Shown piece after piece: positions 7,263-15,733 of a stretch of 64,000 nucleotides of DNA. Both the position numbers and the translations under genes were made by a program. Source of the DNA: Pseudomonas deceptionensis (GTDB lineage Bacteria > Pseudomonadota > Gammaproteobacteria > Pseudomonadales > Pseudomonadaceae). The DNA lies in assembly GCF_900106095.1 (NCBI RefSeq), contig NZ_FNUD01000002.1, positions 2,191,501 to 2,255,500 of the forward strand, given 5' to 3'. The first letter of the stretch is position 1. Each line of letters opens with the position of its first letter. A model generated the notes under the pieces. The model saw only the letters and a program-made list of their open reading frames with translations, was not told where the DNA came from and did not search any database.

Positions 7263-10200
7263 TCAAAGCGGCACATGCCGGCTCAGCAGCGCACGCAGTG
7301 CAGCGGGCTTCACCGGCTTGGGCAGGTATTCCAGGCCAGCCGCATGCACTTCGGCGATCATTTCCGGCCGCCCGTCAGCGCTGATTACCACCCCCGGTAC
7401 CGGCTCACCCAGCTGTGCCCGCAGCCAGCCCATCAGTTCGGTGCCGACCTCGCCGTCATCCAGGTGATAGTCAACCAGCACCAGTTGCGGGCGTACGCCT
7501 TCATTGAGCAATGCCGCGCATTCGTCGCGGTTGCGCGCAGTCCATACGCGGCAGCCCCAGCGTGTCAGCAGGCTCTGCATACCTATCAGAATGCTGTCTT
7601 CATTATCGATACACAGCACCTGGGCGCCCGTCACGGGCTGGCCGTTCTGTTCGGCAACCACCGGCTGCGGTGCGGCCTGGCTCTTGGCCATGGGCACGCT
7701 GACGCTGAACACGCTGCCATACCCTTGCCAGGAACGCACTTGCAAGGTGTGCCCGAGTACGTGGCACAGGCCGTCAGCAATCGCCAGGCCCAGGCCCAGG
7801 CCTTTTTCGGCCCGGGTCTGGTGGCTGTCGAGACGTTTGAACTCTTCAAATATGACCTGCAGTTTGTCTTCAGGTATGCCCGGCCCGCGATCCCATACTT
7901 CAAGGCACAACTCGCCGCCGCGTCGACGCACGCCCAGTAATACCGGGCCTTTGGCATAGCGAAAGGCGTTGGTCAGGAAGTTCTGCAAGATGCGGCGCAG
8001 CAGTTTGATATCGCTGTTGACCCGCACACGGCTGCCGCGAACCCGGAAGTTCAGACCCTGTTCCTGCGCCTGGGCGCTGAACTCATTGCCCAGCGTTTCG
8101 AACAGGTCATTAATGGCGAAAGGTTTGATGTCCGGAGTGATTTTGCCGTTTTCCAGGCGTGAAATATCCAGCAAGTCACTGATCAGGTCTTCGGCCGAGC
8201 GCAAGGAGCTGTCCAGATGCTGCACCAGTTTCTGCGCTTCGGCGTTCAGGCCTTCTTCCTGATGGGAGAGGGCGGCCGAGAACAGGCGTGCCGCGTTCAT
8301 GGGCTGCATCAAGTCATGGCTGACGGCGGCCAGGAAGCGGGTTTTTGACTGGCTGGCCGTTTCGGCCACGCCTTTGGCCTCGGTCAGTGCCTGGTTGAGC
8401 TGCGACAGTTCAAATGTACGTTCGGCGACTCTTTGCTCCAGGCCCTCGTTGGCCTCGGTGAGGGCCTGTTCGGCCTCACGGAACGCGGTAATGTCGGTGA
8501 AACTCATCACGAAACCGCCGCCCGGCATGGGGTTGCCGATCAGTTCGATCACCCGGCCATTGGGGAACAAACGCTCGGACGTGTGTGCCCGGCCCTGGCG
8601 CATCCAGTGCAGGCGACGGGCCACATGCACTTCCGCTTCCCCGGGGCCGCACAGGCCGCGCTCTGCATTGTGGCGAATGATGTCTGCAATCGGGCGGCCG
8701 ACACTGATCAGCCCGTCGGGGTAATTGAACAGCTCAAGATAGCGGCGATTCCAGGCCACCAATTTGAGTGATTGATCGACTACGCTGATGCCTTGGGTGA
8801 TGTTCTCGATTGCGCCCTGAAGCAATGCGCGGTTGAACTGCAACACTTCAGACGCTTCGTCGGCAATGCGTACGACGTCTTCGAGTTGCATTTCCCGGCC
8901 TTCAATGGCCGCTTTTACCACTGCTCGTGTAGAAGACGCGCCAAGCACCCCGGCCAGTAGCCGCTCGGTATGGGCGATCCACTCGCCGTTGGCATTCTGG
9001 CTGGGGTTAAAGCCTTTGCCCTGGCGGTAAGCGAAGCGAATAAAGCTCTGGTGGGCGCGCTCTTCACCGACAAAGCGTGCCGCGAGGGCCAGCAGATCGT
9101 TGATCTGTACCGAGAGCATTGAGCGGCCGCTGGGGTGGCTGCTCAGCTCCTGGCCGATAAAACGTCCGGCTTGCCAGTGTTCTGATACGCGGGTGCGCGA
9201 CAGTACCGAGACCCAGGCAAACAGGGTGAAGTTGCCGGCAAGCGACAGCACCACGCCCTGGGTCAGGGGGGTGATCGACAGGCCCAGCGGGTTGCTGTGT
9301 AGCCACGCCAGCCCCGGGAAGTGGCTCAGGTGCCAGCCAAAGCTGTGGGCGATGATCGGCAGTACCAGGGTGTAAAACCAGATAAAGGTACCCGTAGCCA
9401 GCCCGGCGAAAACGCCACGGCGGTTGGCTTGCTTCCAGTACAGGGCACCGAGCATGGCGGGTGCCAGTTGCGTGACGGCCGCGAAGGCAATCTGGCCAAT
9501 GGTGGCAAGGCTGGCGGTGGAGCCCAGCAGGCGGTAACTGACATAGGCCAGCAGCAGGATCACCACAATCGACACGCGCCGCACCGAGAGCATCCAGTGG
9601 CGGAACACTTCGAACGGGCGCTCGGCGTTTTTGTGCCGCAGCAGCCACGGCAACAGCATGTCGTTGGAGACCATGGTCGACAGCGCAACGCTGGCAACGA
9701 TCACCATGCCGGTGGCCGCCGATGCGCCGCCAATGAAGGCCAGCAAGGCCAGCGCCGGGTGGGCTTGCGCCAGGGGCAGGCTGATCACGAACGAGTCGGG
9801 CAATACCGAGCTGGGCAGCAGCATTTGCCCTGCCAGTGCAATCGGCACCACGAACAGCCCCGCCAGAATCAGGTAGGCCGGGAACACCCATTTGGCCAAT
9901 TGCAGGTCCTGGGGGTCGATGTTTTCAACCACGGTGACGTGGAACTGCCGTGGCAGGCAGATGATCGCCATCATCGCCACGCCTGTCTGGACCACCATCG
10001 AAGGCCAGTTGATGGTTTCTTTCCAGTACTCCTCAAGCCGCGGCGCGAGCATGGCCTGATTGAACAGGTCGTCGAAACCGTCATACAGGCCGTAGGTCAC
10101 AAAGGCGCCGACGGCGAGAAAGGCGAACAGCTTGACCAGTGACTCAAAGGCAATCGCCAGCACCATGCCCCGGTGGTGCTCGGTGGCGTCGAGGTTGCGG

Positions 10201-10733
10201 GTACCGAACAAGATGGTGAACAGCGCCAGCACCAGCGTCACAATCAGTGCCGTGTCTTCGACCCGGGTGCCGGTGGCATCGGCCCCGGCCCCGATCAGCA
10301 GGTTGACCCCCAGCACGATGCCTTTGAGCTGCAGGGCGATATAAGGCAGCACGCCCACCAGGCAGATCAGCGCCACCACAATCGCCAGCGACTGGGATTT
10401 GCCGTAGCGGGCGGCGATAAAGTCGGCAATCGAGGTGATGTTCTCCTGCTTGCTGATCATCACCATCTTTTGCAGCACCCAGGGCGCGCACACCAGCAGC
10501 AGCACGGGCCCCAGGTAGATCGGCAAGAATGCCCACAGTTGCTCGGCAGCCTGACCAACGGCGCCGAAGAACGTCCAGCTGGTGCAATACACCGCCAGCG
10601 ACAGGCTGTAGACCCAAGCGCGAACCCGCGGCGGCAGCGGTTTGCTGCGCCGGTCACCATAAAAGGCAATGGCGAACATAATGGCCATATAGGCCAGGGC
10701 GACGGCGGCGATAAGCCCGCTGGACAGCGACAT
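7263..10733 (-). CDS. SLC5-linked hybrid histidine kinase/response regulator, MxtR-like
   Basis: A 1156-residue sensor. Residues about 1-500 form a sodium:solute symporter (SLC5) module with about 13 membrane segments. A linker and a PAS domain (VVDQSLKLVAWNRRYLELF) follow, then a short coiled coil, a HisKA domain with the phospho-accepting H806 in AAVSHDLMQPMN, a HATPase domain (N-box NFLTNAFRYA, G-box GLGLGLAI) and a C-terminal receiver with likely phosphoacceptor D1088 in LVLVDYHLDDG. The layout matches Pseudomonas MxtR/CbrA-type kinases that couple substrate uptake or sensing to carbon metabolism; MxtR is favoured because CbrA lacks the terminal receiver. ATG 10733 has CAGGAG five bases upstream. 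No response-regulator gene is adjacent. Confidence 0.9.
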   Translation of the reverse strand: MSLSSGLIAAVALAYMAIMFAIAFYGDRRSKPLPPRVRAWVYSLSLAVYCTSWTFFGAVGQAAEQLWAFLPIYLGPVLLLVCAPWVLQKMVMISKQENITSIADFIAARYGKSQSLAIVVALICLVGVLPYIALQLKGIVLGVNLLIGAGADATGTRVEDTALIVTLVLALFTILFGTRNLDATEHHRGMVLAIAFESLVKLFAFLAVGAFVTYGLYDGFDDLFNQAMLAPRLEEYWKETINWPSMVVQTGVAMMAIICLPRQFHVTVVENIDPQDLQLAKWVFPAYLILAGLFVVPIALAGQMLLPSSVLPDSFVISLPLAQAHPALALLAFIGGASAATGMVIVASVALSTMVSNDMLLPWLLRHKNAERPFEVFRHWMLSVRRVSIVVILLLAYVSYRLLGSTASLATIGQIAFAAVTQLAPAMLGALYWKQANRRGVFAGLATGTFIWFYTLVLPIIAHSFGWHLSHFPGLAWLHSNPLGLSITPLTQGVVLSLAGNFTLFAWVSVLSRTRVSEHWQAGRFIGQELSSHPSGRSMLSVQINDLLALAARFVGEERAHQSFIRFAYRQGKGFNPSQNANGEWIAHTERLLAGVLGASSTRAVVKAAIEGREMQLEDVVRIADEASEVLQFNRALLQGAIENITQGISVVDQSLKLVAWNRRYLELFNYPDGLISVGRPIADIIRHNAERGLCGPGEAEVHVARRLHWMRQGRAHTSERLFPNGRVIELIGNPMPGGGFVMSFTDITAFREAEQALTEANEGLEQRVAERTFELSQLNQALTEAKGVAETASQSKTRFLAAVSHDLMQPMNAARLFSAALSHQEEGLNAEAQKLVQHLDSSLRSAEDLISDLLDISRLENGKITPDIKPFAINDLFETLGNEFSAQAQEQGLNFRVRGSRVRVNSDIKLLRRILQNFLTNAFRYAKGPVLLGVRRRGGELCLEVWDRGPGIPEDKLQVIFEEFKRLDSHQTRAEKGLGLGLAIADGLCHVLGHTLQVRSWQGYGSVFSVSVPMAKSQAAPQPVVAEQNGQPVTGAQVLCIDNEDSILIGMQSLLTRWGCRVWTARNRDECAALLNEGVRPQLVLVDYHLDDGEVGTELMGWLRAQLGEPVPGVVISADGRPEMIAEVHAAGLEYLPKPVKPAALRALLSRHVPL

Positions 10734-10868
10734 GGACACTCCTGAACGTGTAAGACCCGAGCAATCCGGCTGCGGGAAGCTAGTCTCGCATGATGTTCGG
10801 GGCGCGTCAGTGTCGACCATGGTCTGAGCGTGGTTTGGTGTCGCAGGGGTTGAGTGGGGCCGGAAAAG

Positions 10869-10918
10869 CTATATATCGGTGTAATAGATAACAGTTAGAG
10901 AAATTACCCGTTATATAG
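10869..10918. promoter_or_regulatory. Long dyad in the divergent kinase/TDT intergenic region
   Basis: CTATATATCGG (10869-10879) faces CCGTTATATAG (10908-10918) with one mismatch. The symmetry continues inward through GTAAT/ATTAC, giving about 16-base half-sites. It lies between the divergent hybrid kinase and transporter genes and is a candidate operator. A second, perfect palindrome CCTCATATGAGG (10948-10959) sits close to the transporter ribosome-binding site (AGGAGG). Binding proteins are unknown. Confidence 0.45.
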
Positions 10919-10973
10919 ATATTCGATTTGGTTCTACTCTAACGCCACCTCATATGAGGATCAGGAGGAACCC

Positions 10974-12125
10974 ATGACTTGCCCAAACAAAGCCAAAGCC
11001 GGTTTTCGGCCATTTAGCCACTTGCAGCACCCGCGCGAAGTGATCCGCCAGTTCACGCCGAACTGGTTTGCCGCCACCATGGGCACGGGGGTTTTGGCGT
11101 TGGCGTTGGCTCAGTTGCCGGTGCATATCCCTGGCATACACGCCTTTGCCGAAGGTTTGTGGCTGTTCAATATTGGTTTGTTCATTCTATTCAGCGTGCT
11201 TTATGGCGCGCGCTGGGTGCTGTACTTCGATGAAGCGCGGCGTATTTTCGGGCATTCCACCGTGTCGATGTTTTTCGGCACCATTCCCATGGGGCTGGCG
11301 ACCATCATCAACGGCTTCCTGGTGTTCGGTGTGCCGCGTTGGGGCAACGAAATGGTGCAGGTGGCCGAGGTGCTGTGGTGGATCGATGTGGCCATGGCGC
11401 TGGGCTGCGGCGTGCTGATTCCCTACCTGATGTTTACCCGTCAGGACCACAGCATCGATCAGATGACCGCAGTCTGGCTGTTGCCGGTGGTGGCGGCAGA
11501 AGTTGCGGCGGCCAGTGGCGGGCTGTTGGCGCCCTATCTGAGCGATACGGTCGCGCAGTTCCATGTGTTGATTACCAGCTATGTGCTGTGGGCGTTTTCG
11601 GTGCCGGTGGCGTTCAGCATTTTGACCATTTTGATCCTGCGCATGGCGCTGCATAAATTGCCCCATGAGAGCATGGCTGCCTCTAGCTGGCTGGCTTTGG
11701 GGCCAATCGGTACTGGCGCCCTGGGCTTGCTGTTGCTGGGGGCTGATGCCCCGGCGATTTTTGCTGCCAATGGTCTGGCGCGGATCGGTGAGATTGCCGA
11801 AGGTCTGGGGCTGATCTCCGGGGTTATTTTGTGGGGGGTTGGCTTGTGGTGGATTGTGATGGCGTCGCTGATCACGATTCGCTACTTCCGTGCCGGCATC
11901 CCGTTCAACCTGGGCTGGTGGGGCTTTACCTTCCCGCTGGGCGTGTACTCATTGGCCACCCTGCGCCTGGGCAGCATGTTGCACCTGAGCTTTTTTGATG
12001 TGGCCGGTTGTGTGCTGGTGGTGGCGCTGGCGCTGATGTGGCTGCTGGTTGGCACGCGCACCGTGCAAGGGGCTTATCGCGGCGAGCTGTTCGTGTCGCC
12101 GTGTATCGCGGGCTTGAAGAAGTAA
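10974..12125 (+). CDS. TDT/SLAC1-family transporter
   Basis: A 383-residue inner membrane protein with about ten hydrophobic segments, of the tellurite-resistance/dicarboxylate transporter family (Mae1, TehA, SLAC1). The family-typical start IRQFTPNWFAATMGTGVLAL is followed by repeated helix pairs. Family members carry C4-dicarboxylates, sulfite or other anions; the substrate cannot be decided here. AGGAGG lies just before ATG 10974. It is transcribed divergently from the SLC5-linked kinase and shares a dyad-rich control region with it, so co-regulation is plausible. Confidence 0.88.
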   Translation: MTCPNKAKAGFRPFSHLQHPREVIRQFTPNWFAATMGTGVLALALAQLPVHIPGIHAFAEGLWLFNIGLFILFSVLYGARWVLYFDEARRIFGHSTVSMFFGTIPMGLATIINGFLVFGVPRWGNEMVQVAEVLWWIDVAMALGCGVLIPYLMFTRQDHSIDQMTAVWLLPVVAAEVAAASGGLLAPYLSDTVAQFHVLITSYVLWAFSVPVAFSILTILILRMALHKLPHESMAASSWLALGPIGTGALGLLLLGADAPAIFAANGLARIGEIAEGLGLISGVILWGVGLWWIVMASLITIRYFRAGIPFNLGWWGFTFPLGVYSLATLRLGSMLHLSFFDVAGCVLVVALALMWLLVGTRTVQGAYRGELFVSPCIAGLKK

Positions 12126-12132
12126 GACGTGC

Positions 12133-12188
12133 GCTCGGGTTCTGTACGAAAACGCCTGACAGTGCGTGTTCGCCGACAGAACCCGAGC
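12133..12188. repeat. Long near-perfect hairpin without T-run
   Basis: GCTCGGGTTCTGT (12133-12145) pairs perfectly with ACAGAACCCGAGC (12176-12188). Inside it CGAAAACGC pairs with GCGTGTTCG except for one position, leaving an 8-base loop. It lies seven bases after the TDT transporter stop. No T-run follows, so it may act as a 3' RNA stabiliser, a weak terminator or a protein site. It is unlike the two REP families in this window. Confidence 0.7.
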
Positions 12189-12244
12189 AAGGTTGTGCCC
12201 TGAGTGTTACAACGGCCCTCCAATGAGAAAGCCATCGGCGCAAC

Positions 12245-14134
12245 GTGAGTACATGGATGATGAGTCACTCCTCGCAGTTCAACTTGTTAAGCAAACGTCG
12301 CTTCTTGCCCTTCTTCGTGACCCAGTCCCTGGGTGCGCTCAATGACAACCTGTTCAAGCAGTCGCTGATCCTGGCCATCCTTTATAAGTTGAACATCGAG
12401 GGTGATCGCGGGATCTGGGTCAATCTGTGTGCGCTGCTCTTTATAGTGCCGTTCTTCTTGTTTTCGGCGCTGGCGGGTCAGTTCGGTGAAAAGTACCCCA
12501 AGGATCGCTTGATTCGCCTGATCAAGCTGGGCGAAATCGCGATCATGATTGTCGCGGCCATAGGTTTTGCCTTTGATCATCTGGCGTTGATGCTGGTCGC
12601 GCTGTTTGCCATGGGCACTCACTCAGCCCTGTTCGGGCCGGTGAAGTATTCGATCCTGCCGCAAACCCTGCATGAGGATGAGCTGGTCGGGGGCAATGGC
12701 CTGGTGGAAATGGGCACTTTTCTGTCGATCCTGGCGGGCACCATTGGTGCGGGGATCATGCTCTCGTCCGGCAATTACACGGTGATCGTCTCGGTGGTGA
12801 TTATCTCGGTGGCGGTGCTGGGGTATCTGGCCAGCCGCGCCATTCCTGCTGCGCCGGCCGACACGCCGGGCCTGCGCCTGAACTGGAATATTTTCAGCGA
12901 GTCTTTGGCCACCCTGCGCATGGGGCTTAATCAGACGCCTGCGGTGTCGCGTTCGGTAGTGGGCAACTCGTGGTTCTGGTTTGTCGGTGCGATTTACCTG
13001 ACGCAGATTCCGGCGTATGCCAAAGAGTGGCTCTATGGCGACGAGACCGTAGTTACGTTGATCCTCACCGTGTTTTCGGTGGGTATCGCGTTGGGGTCGA
13101 TGCTGTGCGAGAAGCTCTCGGGGCGTAAGGTCGAGATTGGCCTGGTGCCCTTTGGCTCATTTGGCCTGACGGTCTTTGGCCTGCTGCTGTGGTGGCATTC
13201 GGGGCATATGCCGCAGAACATCCAGGCTAACGACTGGCTGGGCGTACTGGGGTTCAGTCAGGCATGGTGGGTACTGTTCGATATTCTCGGGTTGGGCGTG
13301 TTTGGCGGCTTCTATATTGTGCCGCTGTACGCATTGATCCAGTCGCGCACTGCGGAGCATGAGCGGTCGCGGGTGATTGCGGCCAACAACATCCTCAATG
13401 CGCTGTTTATGGTGGTCTCTGCGCTGCTCACCATCCTGTTGTTGAGCGTGGCCAAACTGACGATTCCTGAGTTGTTTCTCGTGGTGTCGTTGATGAACAT
13501 CGCGGTGAATACCTACATCTTCAGAATCGTGCCCGAGTTCAGCATGCGCTTCATGATCTGGCTGCTCAGCCACTCCATGTACCGCGTGCAGCATAAAAAC
13601 CTGGAGCTGATCCCGGATGAGGGTGCAGCCTTGCTGGTGTGTAACCACGTGTCGTTTGTGGATGCGCTGCTCATAGGCGGTGCGGTCCGTCGCCCGATTC
13701 GCTTTGTGATGTATTACAAAATCTACAATCTGCCAGTGCTCAACTTTATCTTCCGTACAGCGGGCACCATTCCGATTGCCGGGCGTAGCGAAGATGAGGT
13801 GATTTACGAGAAGGCTTTCAACAAGATTGCCAAGTATCTGAGCGAGGGCGAACTGGTGTGCATCTTCCCGGAAGGCAAGCTGACCACCGATGGCCAGATC
13901 GATGAGTTCAAGGCGGGTGTGACGCGGATTCTGGAGCGTACGCCGGTACCGGTGATTCCGATGGCGTTGCAAGGGTTGTGGGGCAGCTTCTTTAGTCGCG
14001 ATCCGAACAAGGGTTTTTTGCGTCGATTGTGGTCGCGGGTAACCCTGGTTGCAGGCGTGCCGATAGCGGCTGATGAGGCTACGCAGAAGGTGTTGCGTGA
14101 GCGGGTGATGGAGTTGCGCGGGTCCGTGCAGTAA
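12245..14134 (+). CDS. MFS transporter fused to 1-acylglycerol-3-phosphate acyltransferase domain
   Basis: A 629-residue two-domain protein. Residues about 10-410 form an LplT-like MFS unit (QSLGALNDNLFKQSL; GEKYPKDRLIRLIKLGE). Residues about 430-629 form a PlsC acyltransferase with the catalytic HX4D motif H468-D473 in NHVSFVD and a FPEGK substrate motif. It probably flips lysophospholipid inward and re-acylates it, as LplT and Aas do. The acyl-ACP synthetase domain of Aas is absent. The start may be GTG 12245 or ATG 12260 (MSHSSQF), the latter being common in homologues; neither has a strong ribosome-binding site. Confidence 0.9.
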   Translation: MSTWMMSHSSQFNLLSKRRFLPFFVTQSLGALNDNLFKQSLILAILYKLNIEGDRGIWVNLCALLFIVPFFLFSALAGQFGEKYPKDRLIRLIKLGEIAIMIVAAIGFAFDHLALMLVALFAMGTHSALFGPVKYSILPQTLHEDELVGGNGLVEMGTFLSILAGTIGAGIMLSSGNYTVIVSVVIISVAVLGYLASRAIPAAPADTPGLRLNWNIFSESLATLRMGLNQTPAVSRSVVGNSWFWFVGAIYLTQIPAYAKEWLYGDETVVTLILTVFSVGIALGSMLCEKLSGRKVEIGLVPFGSFGLTVFGLLLWWHSGHMPQNIQANDWLGVLGFSQAWWVLFDILGLGVFGGFYIVPLYALIQSRTAEHERSRVIAANNILNALFMVVSALLTILLLSVAKLTIPELFLVVSLMNIAVNTYIFRIVPEFSMRFMIWLLSHSMYRVQHKNLELIPDEGAALLVCNHVSFVDALLIGGAVRRPIRFVMYYKIYNLPVLNFIFRTAGTIPIAGRSEDEVIYEKAFNKIAKYLSEGELVCIFPEGKLTTDGQIDEFKAGVTRILERTPVPVIPMALQGLWGSFFSRDPNKGFLRRLWSRVTLVAGVPIAADEATQKVLRERVMELRGSVQ

Positions 14135-14145
14135 ATCAAAGGCAG

Positions 14146-14173
14146 TGTGGGAGCGAGCCTGCTCGCTCCCACA
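14146..14173. repeat. REP-type palindrome (GTGGGAGCGAGC family), possible terminator
   Basis: TGTGGGAGCGAGC, a CT loop and GCTCGCTCCCACA form a 13-base perfect stem followed by ATTTTAT. It lies between two convergent genes and may end transcription. It belongs to the same sequence family as the elements at 15631, 29042 and 40374. Confidence 0.85.
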
Positions 14174-14183
14174 ATTTTATGCA

Positions 14184-14498
14184 TTACGCGCTGATCTTGA
14201 GGCCAACCAGGCCGGCAATGATCAGTGCAACGCTGGCCAACCGGAACAGTGCCATGGACTCACCAAACAGGATGATCCCGGCGATGACCGTGCCGACCGC
14301 GCCGACGCCTGTCCAGATGGCGTAGGCGGTACCCAGTGGCAGCGACTTCATGGCCAGGCCAAGCAGGCCAAGGCTGATGATCATCGCGCCGACGGTCAGG
14401 ATTGTCGGCATCGGGCGGGTGAAACCGTCGGTGTATTTCAGGCCGACGGCCCAGCCAACTTCAAACAGACCTGCGAAAAACAGAATAATCCAAGGCAT
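14184..14498 (-). CDS. sugE: Guanidinium exporter of the SMR family (SugE/Gdx)
   Basis: A 104-residue small multidrug resistance protein with four membrane helices. It has the conserved N-terminal glutamate in [20 protein letters not shown] that binds the cation, and the SugE-type [14 protein letters not shown] segment. SugE-type SMR proteins (Gdx) export guanidinium in exchange for protons. ATG 14498 is chosen because GGAG lies seven bases upstream; an ATG 15 bases earlier is less likely. The guanidine-II riboswitch just upstream strongly supports guanidinium as the natural substrate. Confidence 0.95.
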   Translation of the reverse strand: MPWIILFFAGLFEVGWAVGLKYTDGFTRPMPTILTVGAMIISLGLLGLAMKSLPLGTAYAIWTGVGAVGTVIAGIILFGESMALFRLASVALIIAGLVGLKISA

Positions 14499-14518
14499 GG
14501 TTATCTCCATCAATTGAT

Positions 14519-14567
14519 GGGGTCGTCCCCAGAATAATCACTCGATGAGTCGCGAAGTCGTCTTCGC
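14519..14567 (-). promoter_or_regulatory. Guanidine-II (mini-ykkC) riboswitch
   Basis: Read on the minus strand, two hairpins each carry the diagnostic ACGA tetraloop: GCGAAG-ACGA-CTTCGC (14567-14552) and GGGG-ACGA-CCCC (14530-14519), joined by a 21-base linker. The second lies just upstream of the sugE ribosome-binding site (GGAG). Paired stem-loops with ACGR loops define the guanidine-II riboswitch class, in which guanidine promotes loop-loop pairing and frees the ribosome-binding site. The short distance to GGAG fits translational control. Confidence 0.93.
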
Positions 14568-14616
14568 AGTGCGCAGTATATTGCACATGATTTGTCTGAC
14601 AGGCAACCCCGAATTT

Positions 14617-15582
14617 TCACTCAGTCGCAGGTTTAGCTGCTGCCAGGCGGTCTTCCTTCTCGCTCATGCGACGGAAATACGTCGACAGCAGTGCGCCCGA
14701 AATGTTGTGCCAGACGCTAAACAGTGCGCTGGGTACGGCGGCCAGCGGTGAAAAGTGCCCACTGGCCAGAGCGGCGCCCAGCCCGGAGTTCTGCATGCCG
14801 ACTTCCAGTGCCAGAGATTTACGCTGGGCCAGCGGCAGCTTGAACAGGCGGCCGGTAAAGTAGCCGAGCAAGTAACCGAAGCTGTTGTGCAGCATGACGA
14901 CAGCCATGATCAGCAGGCCGGACTTGGCGATCTGCGCCTGGCTGGCGGCCACAACGGCGGCAACGATGATCACGATGCTGACGACCGAGACCAGCGGCAA
15001 CACGTCGACGGCAAAACGCACGCGTGCGCCCAGCAGGCGCTGGGCCAGTACGCCGAGCACAATCGGCAGCAGAACCACCTGCAGGATCGACCAGAACAGT
15101 TCCATGAATGAAACCGGCAGCCAGGCGGACGCCAGCAGCCAGATCAGGGCCGGGGTCAGCAAGGGGGCGAGGAGGGTGGTCACGGCGGCGATTGCAACGG
15201 ACAGCGCCAGATCGCCCCGAGCCAGCCAGGTCATGACATTGGATGAGGTGCCGCTTGGGCAGCAACCCACGAGAATCACGCCGACGGCGATTTCAGGTGG
15301 CAGGTGGAACACCTGGCAGAGCAACCACGCCACGCCGGGCATGATCACGAAATGAGCAACCACGCCCAGTGCCACGCGCCACGGATGGCGGGCAACTTCG
15401 GCGAAGTCATCGAGTTTTAGGGTCAGGCCCATGCCGAACATCACCAGACCCAGCAGCGGCACGATGTAGCCTTTAAGGCCGACAAACCAGCCGGGTTCCA
15501 GAAATGCCAGCACGGCGAAGATCAGTACCCAGTAAGCAAAGGTATTACCGACAAAGCGGCTTAAGGCAGCAAGTGCGCGCAT
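14617..15582 (-). CDS. Bile acid:sodium symporter (BASS) family transporter
   Basis: A 321-residue inner membrane protein with about ten membrane segments. BASS landmarks are visible: GLVMFGMGLTLKLDDF, the crossover segment VGCCPSGTSSNVMTWLARGD, and EVGMQNSGLGAALASGHF with the second crossover helix. Bacterial relatives carry pantoate/ketopantoate (PanS) or other organic anions with sodium; the substrate here is not known. A REPIN (15631-15709) lies between it and rdgC on the same strand. Confidence 0.92.
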   Translation of the reverse strand: MRALAALSRFVGNTFAYWVLIFAVLAFLEPGWFVGLKGYIVPLLGLVMFGMGLTLKLDDFAEVARHPWRVALGVVAHFVIMPGVAWLLCQVFHLPPEIAVGVILVGCCPSGTSSNVMTWLARGDLALSVAIAAVTTLLAPLLTPALIWLLASAWLPVSFMELFWSILQVVLLPIVLGVLAQRLLGARVRFAVDVLPLVSVVSIVIIVAAVVAASQAQIAKSGLLIMAVVMLHNSFGYLLGYFTGRLFKLPLAQRKSLALEVGMQNSGLGAALASGHFSPLAAVPSALFSVWHNISGALLSTYFRRMSEKEDRLAAAKPATE

Positions 15583-15630
15583 GGTGGTCCTTTATTGTGA
15601 TTATGGAGTATTGCCAACCGCCCCCTCCGA

Positions 15631-15709
15631 GGGAGCGAGCCTGCTCGCGAAAGGATCGGCGCGGTGTGTGTATGACCGCAGTGAGACCTTCGCGAGCAGG
15701 CTCGCTCCC
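15631..15709. repeat. REPIN, GTGGGAGCGAGC family
   Basis: Two inverted copies of the GGGAGCGAGCCTGCTCGCG element (15631-15651 and 15689-15709) face each other across a loop of about 37 bases. It sits in the gap between rdgC and the BASS transporter gene. Such elements are mobilised by RAYT transposases in fluorescent pseudomonads; no RAYT gene is in the window. Confidence 0.9.
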
Positions 15710-15733
15710 GCAAGAAGAAGATTGCAGCGGTGT

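Noticed and set aside
14146..14173. Simple intrinsic terminator
   Set aside because: It may terminate, but the stem sequence is the same element as three other palindromes in the window, so it is listed as a REP element first.
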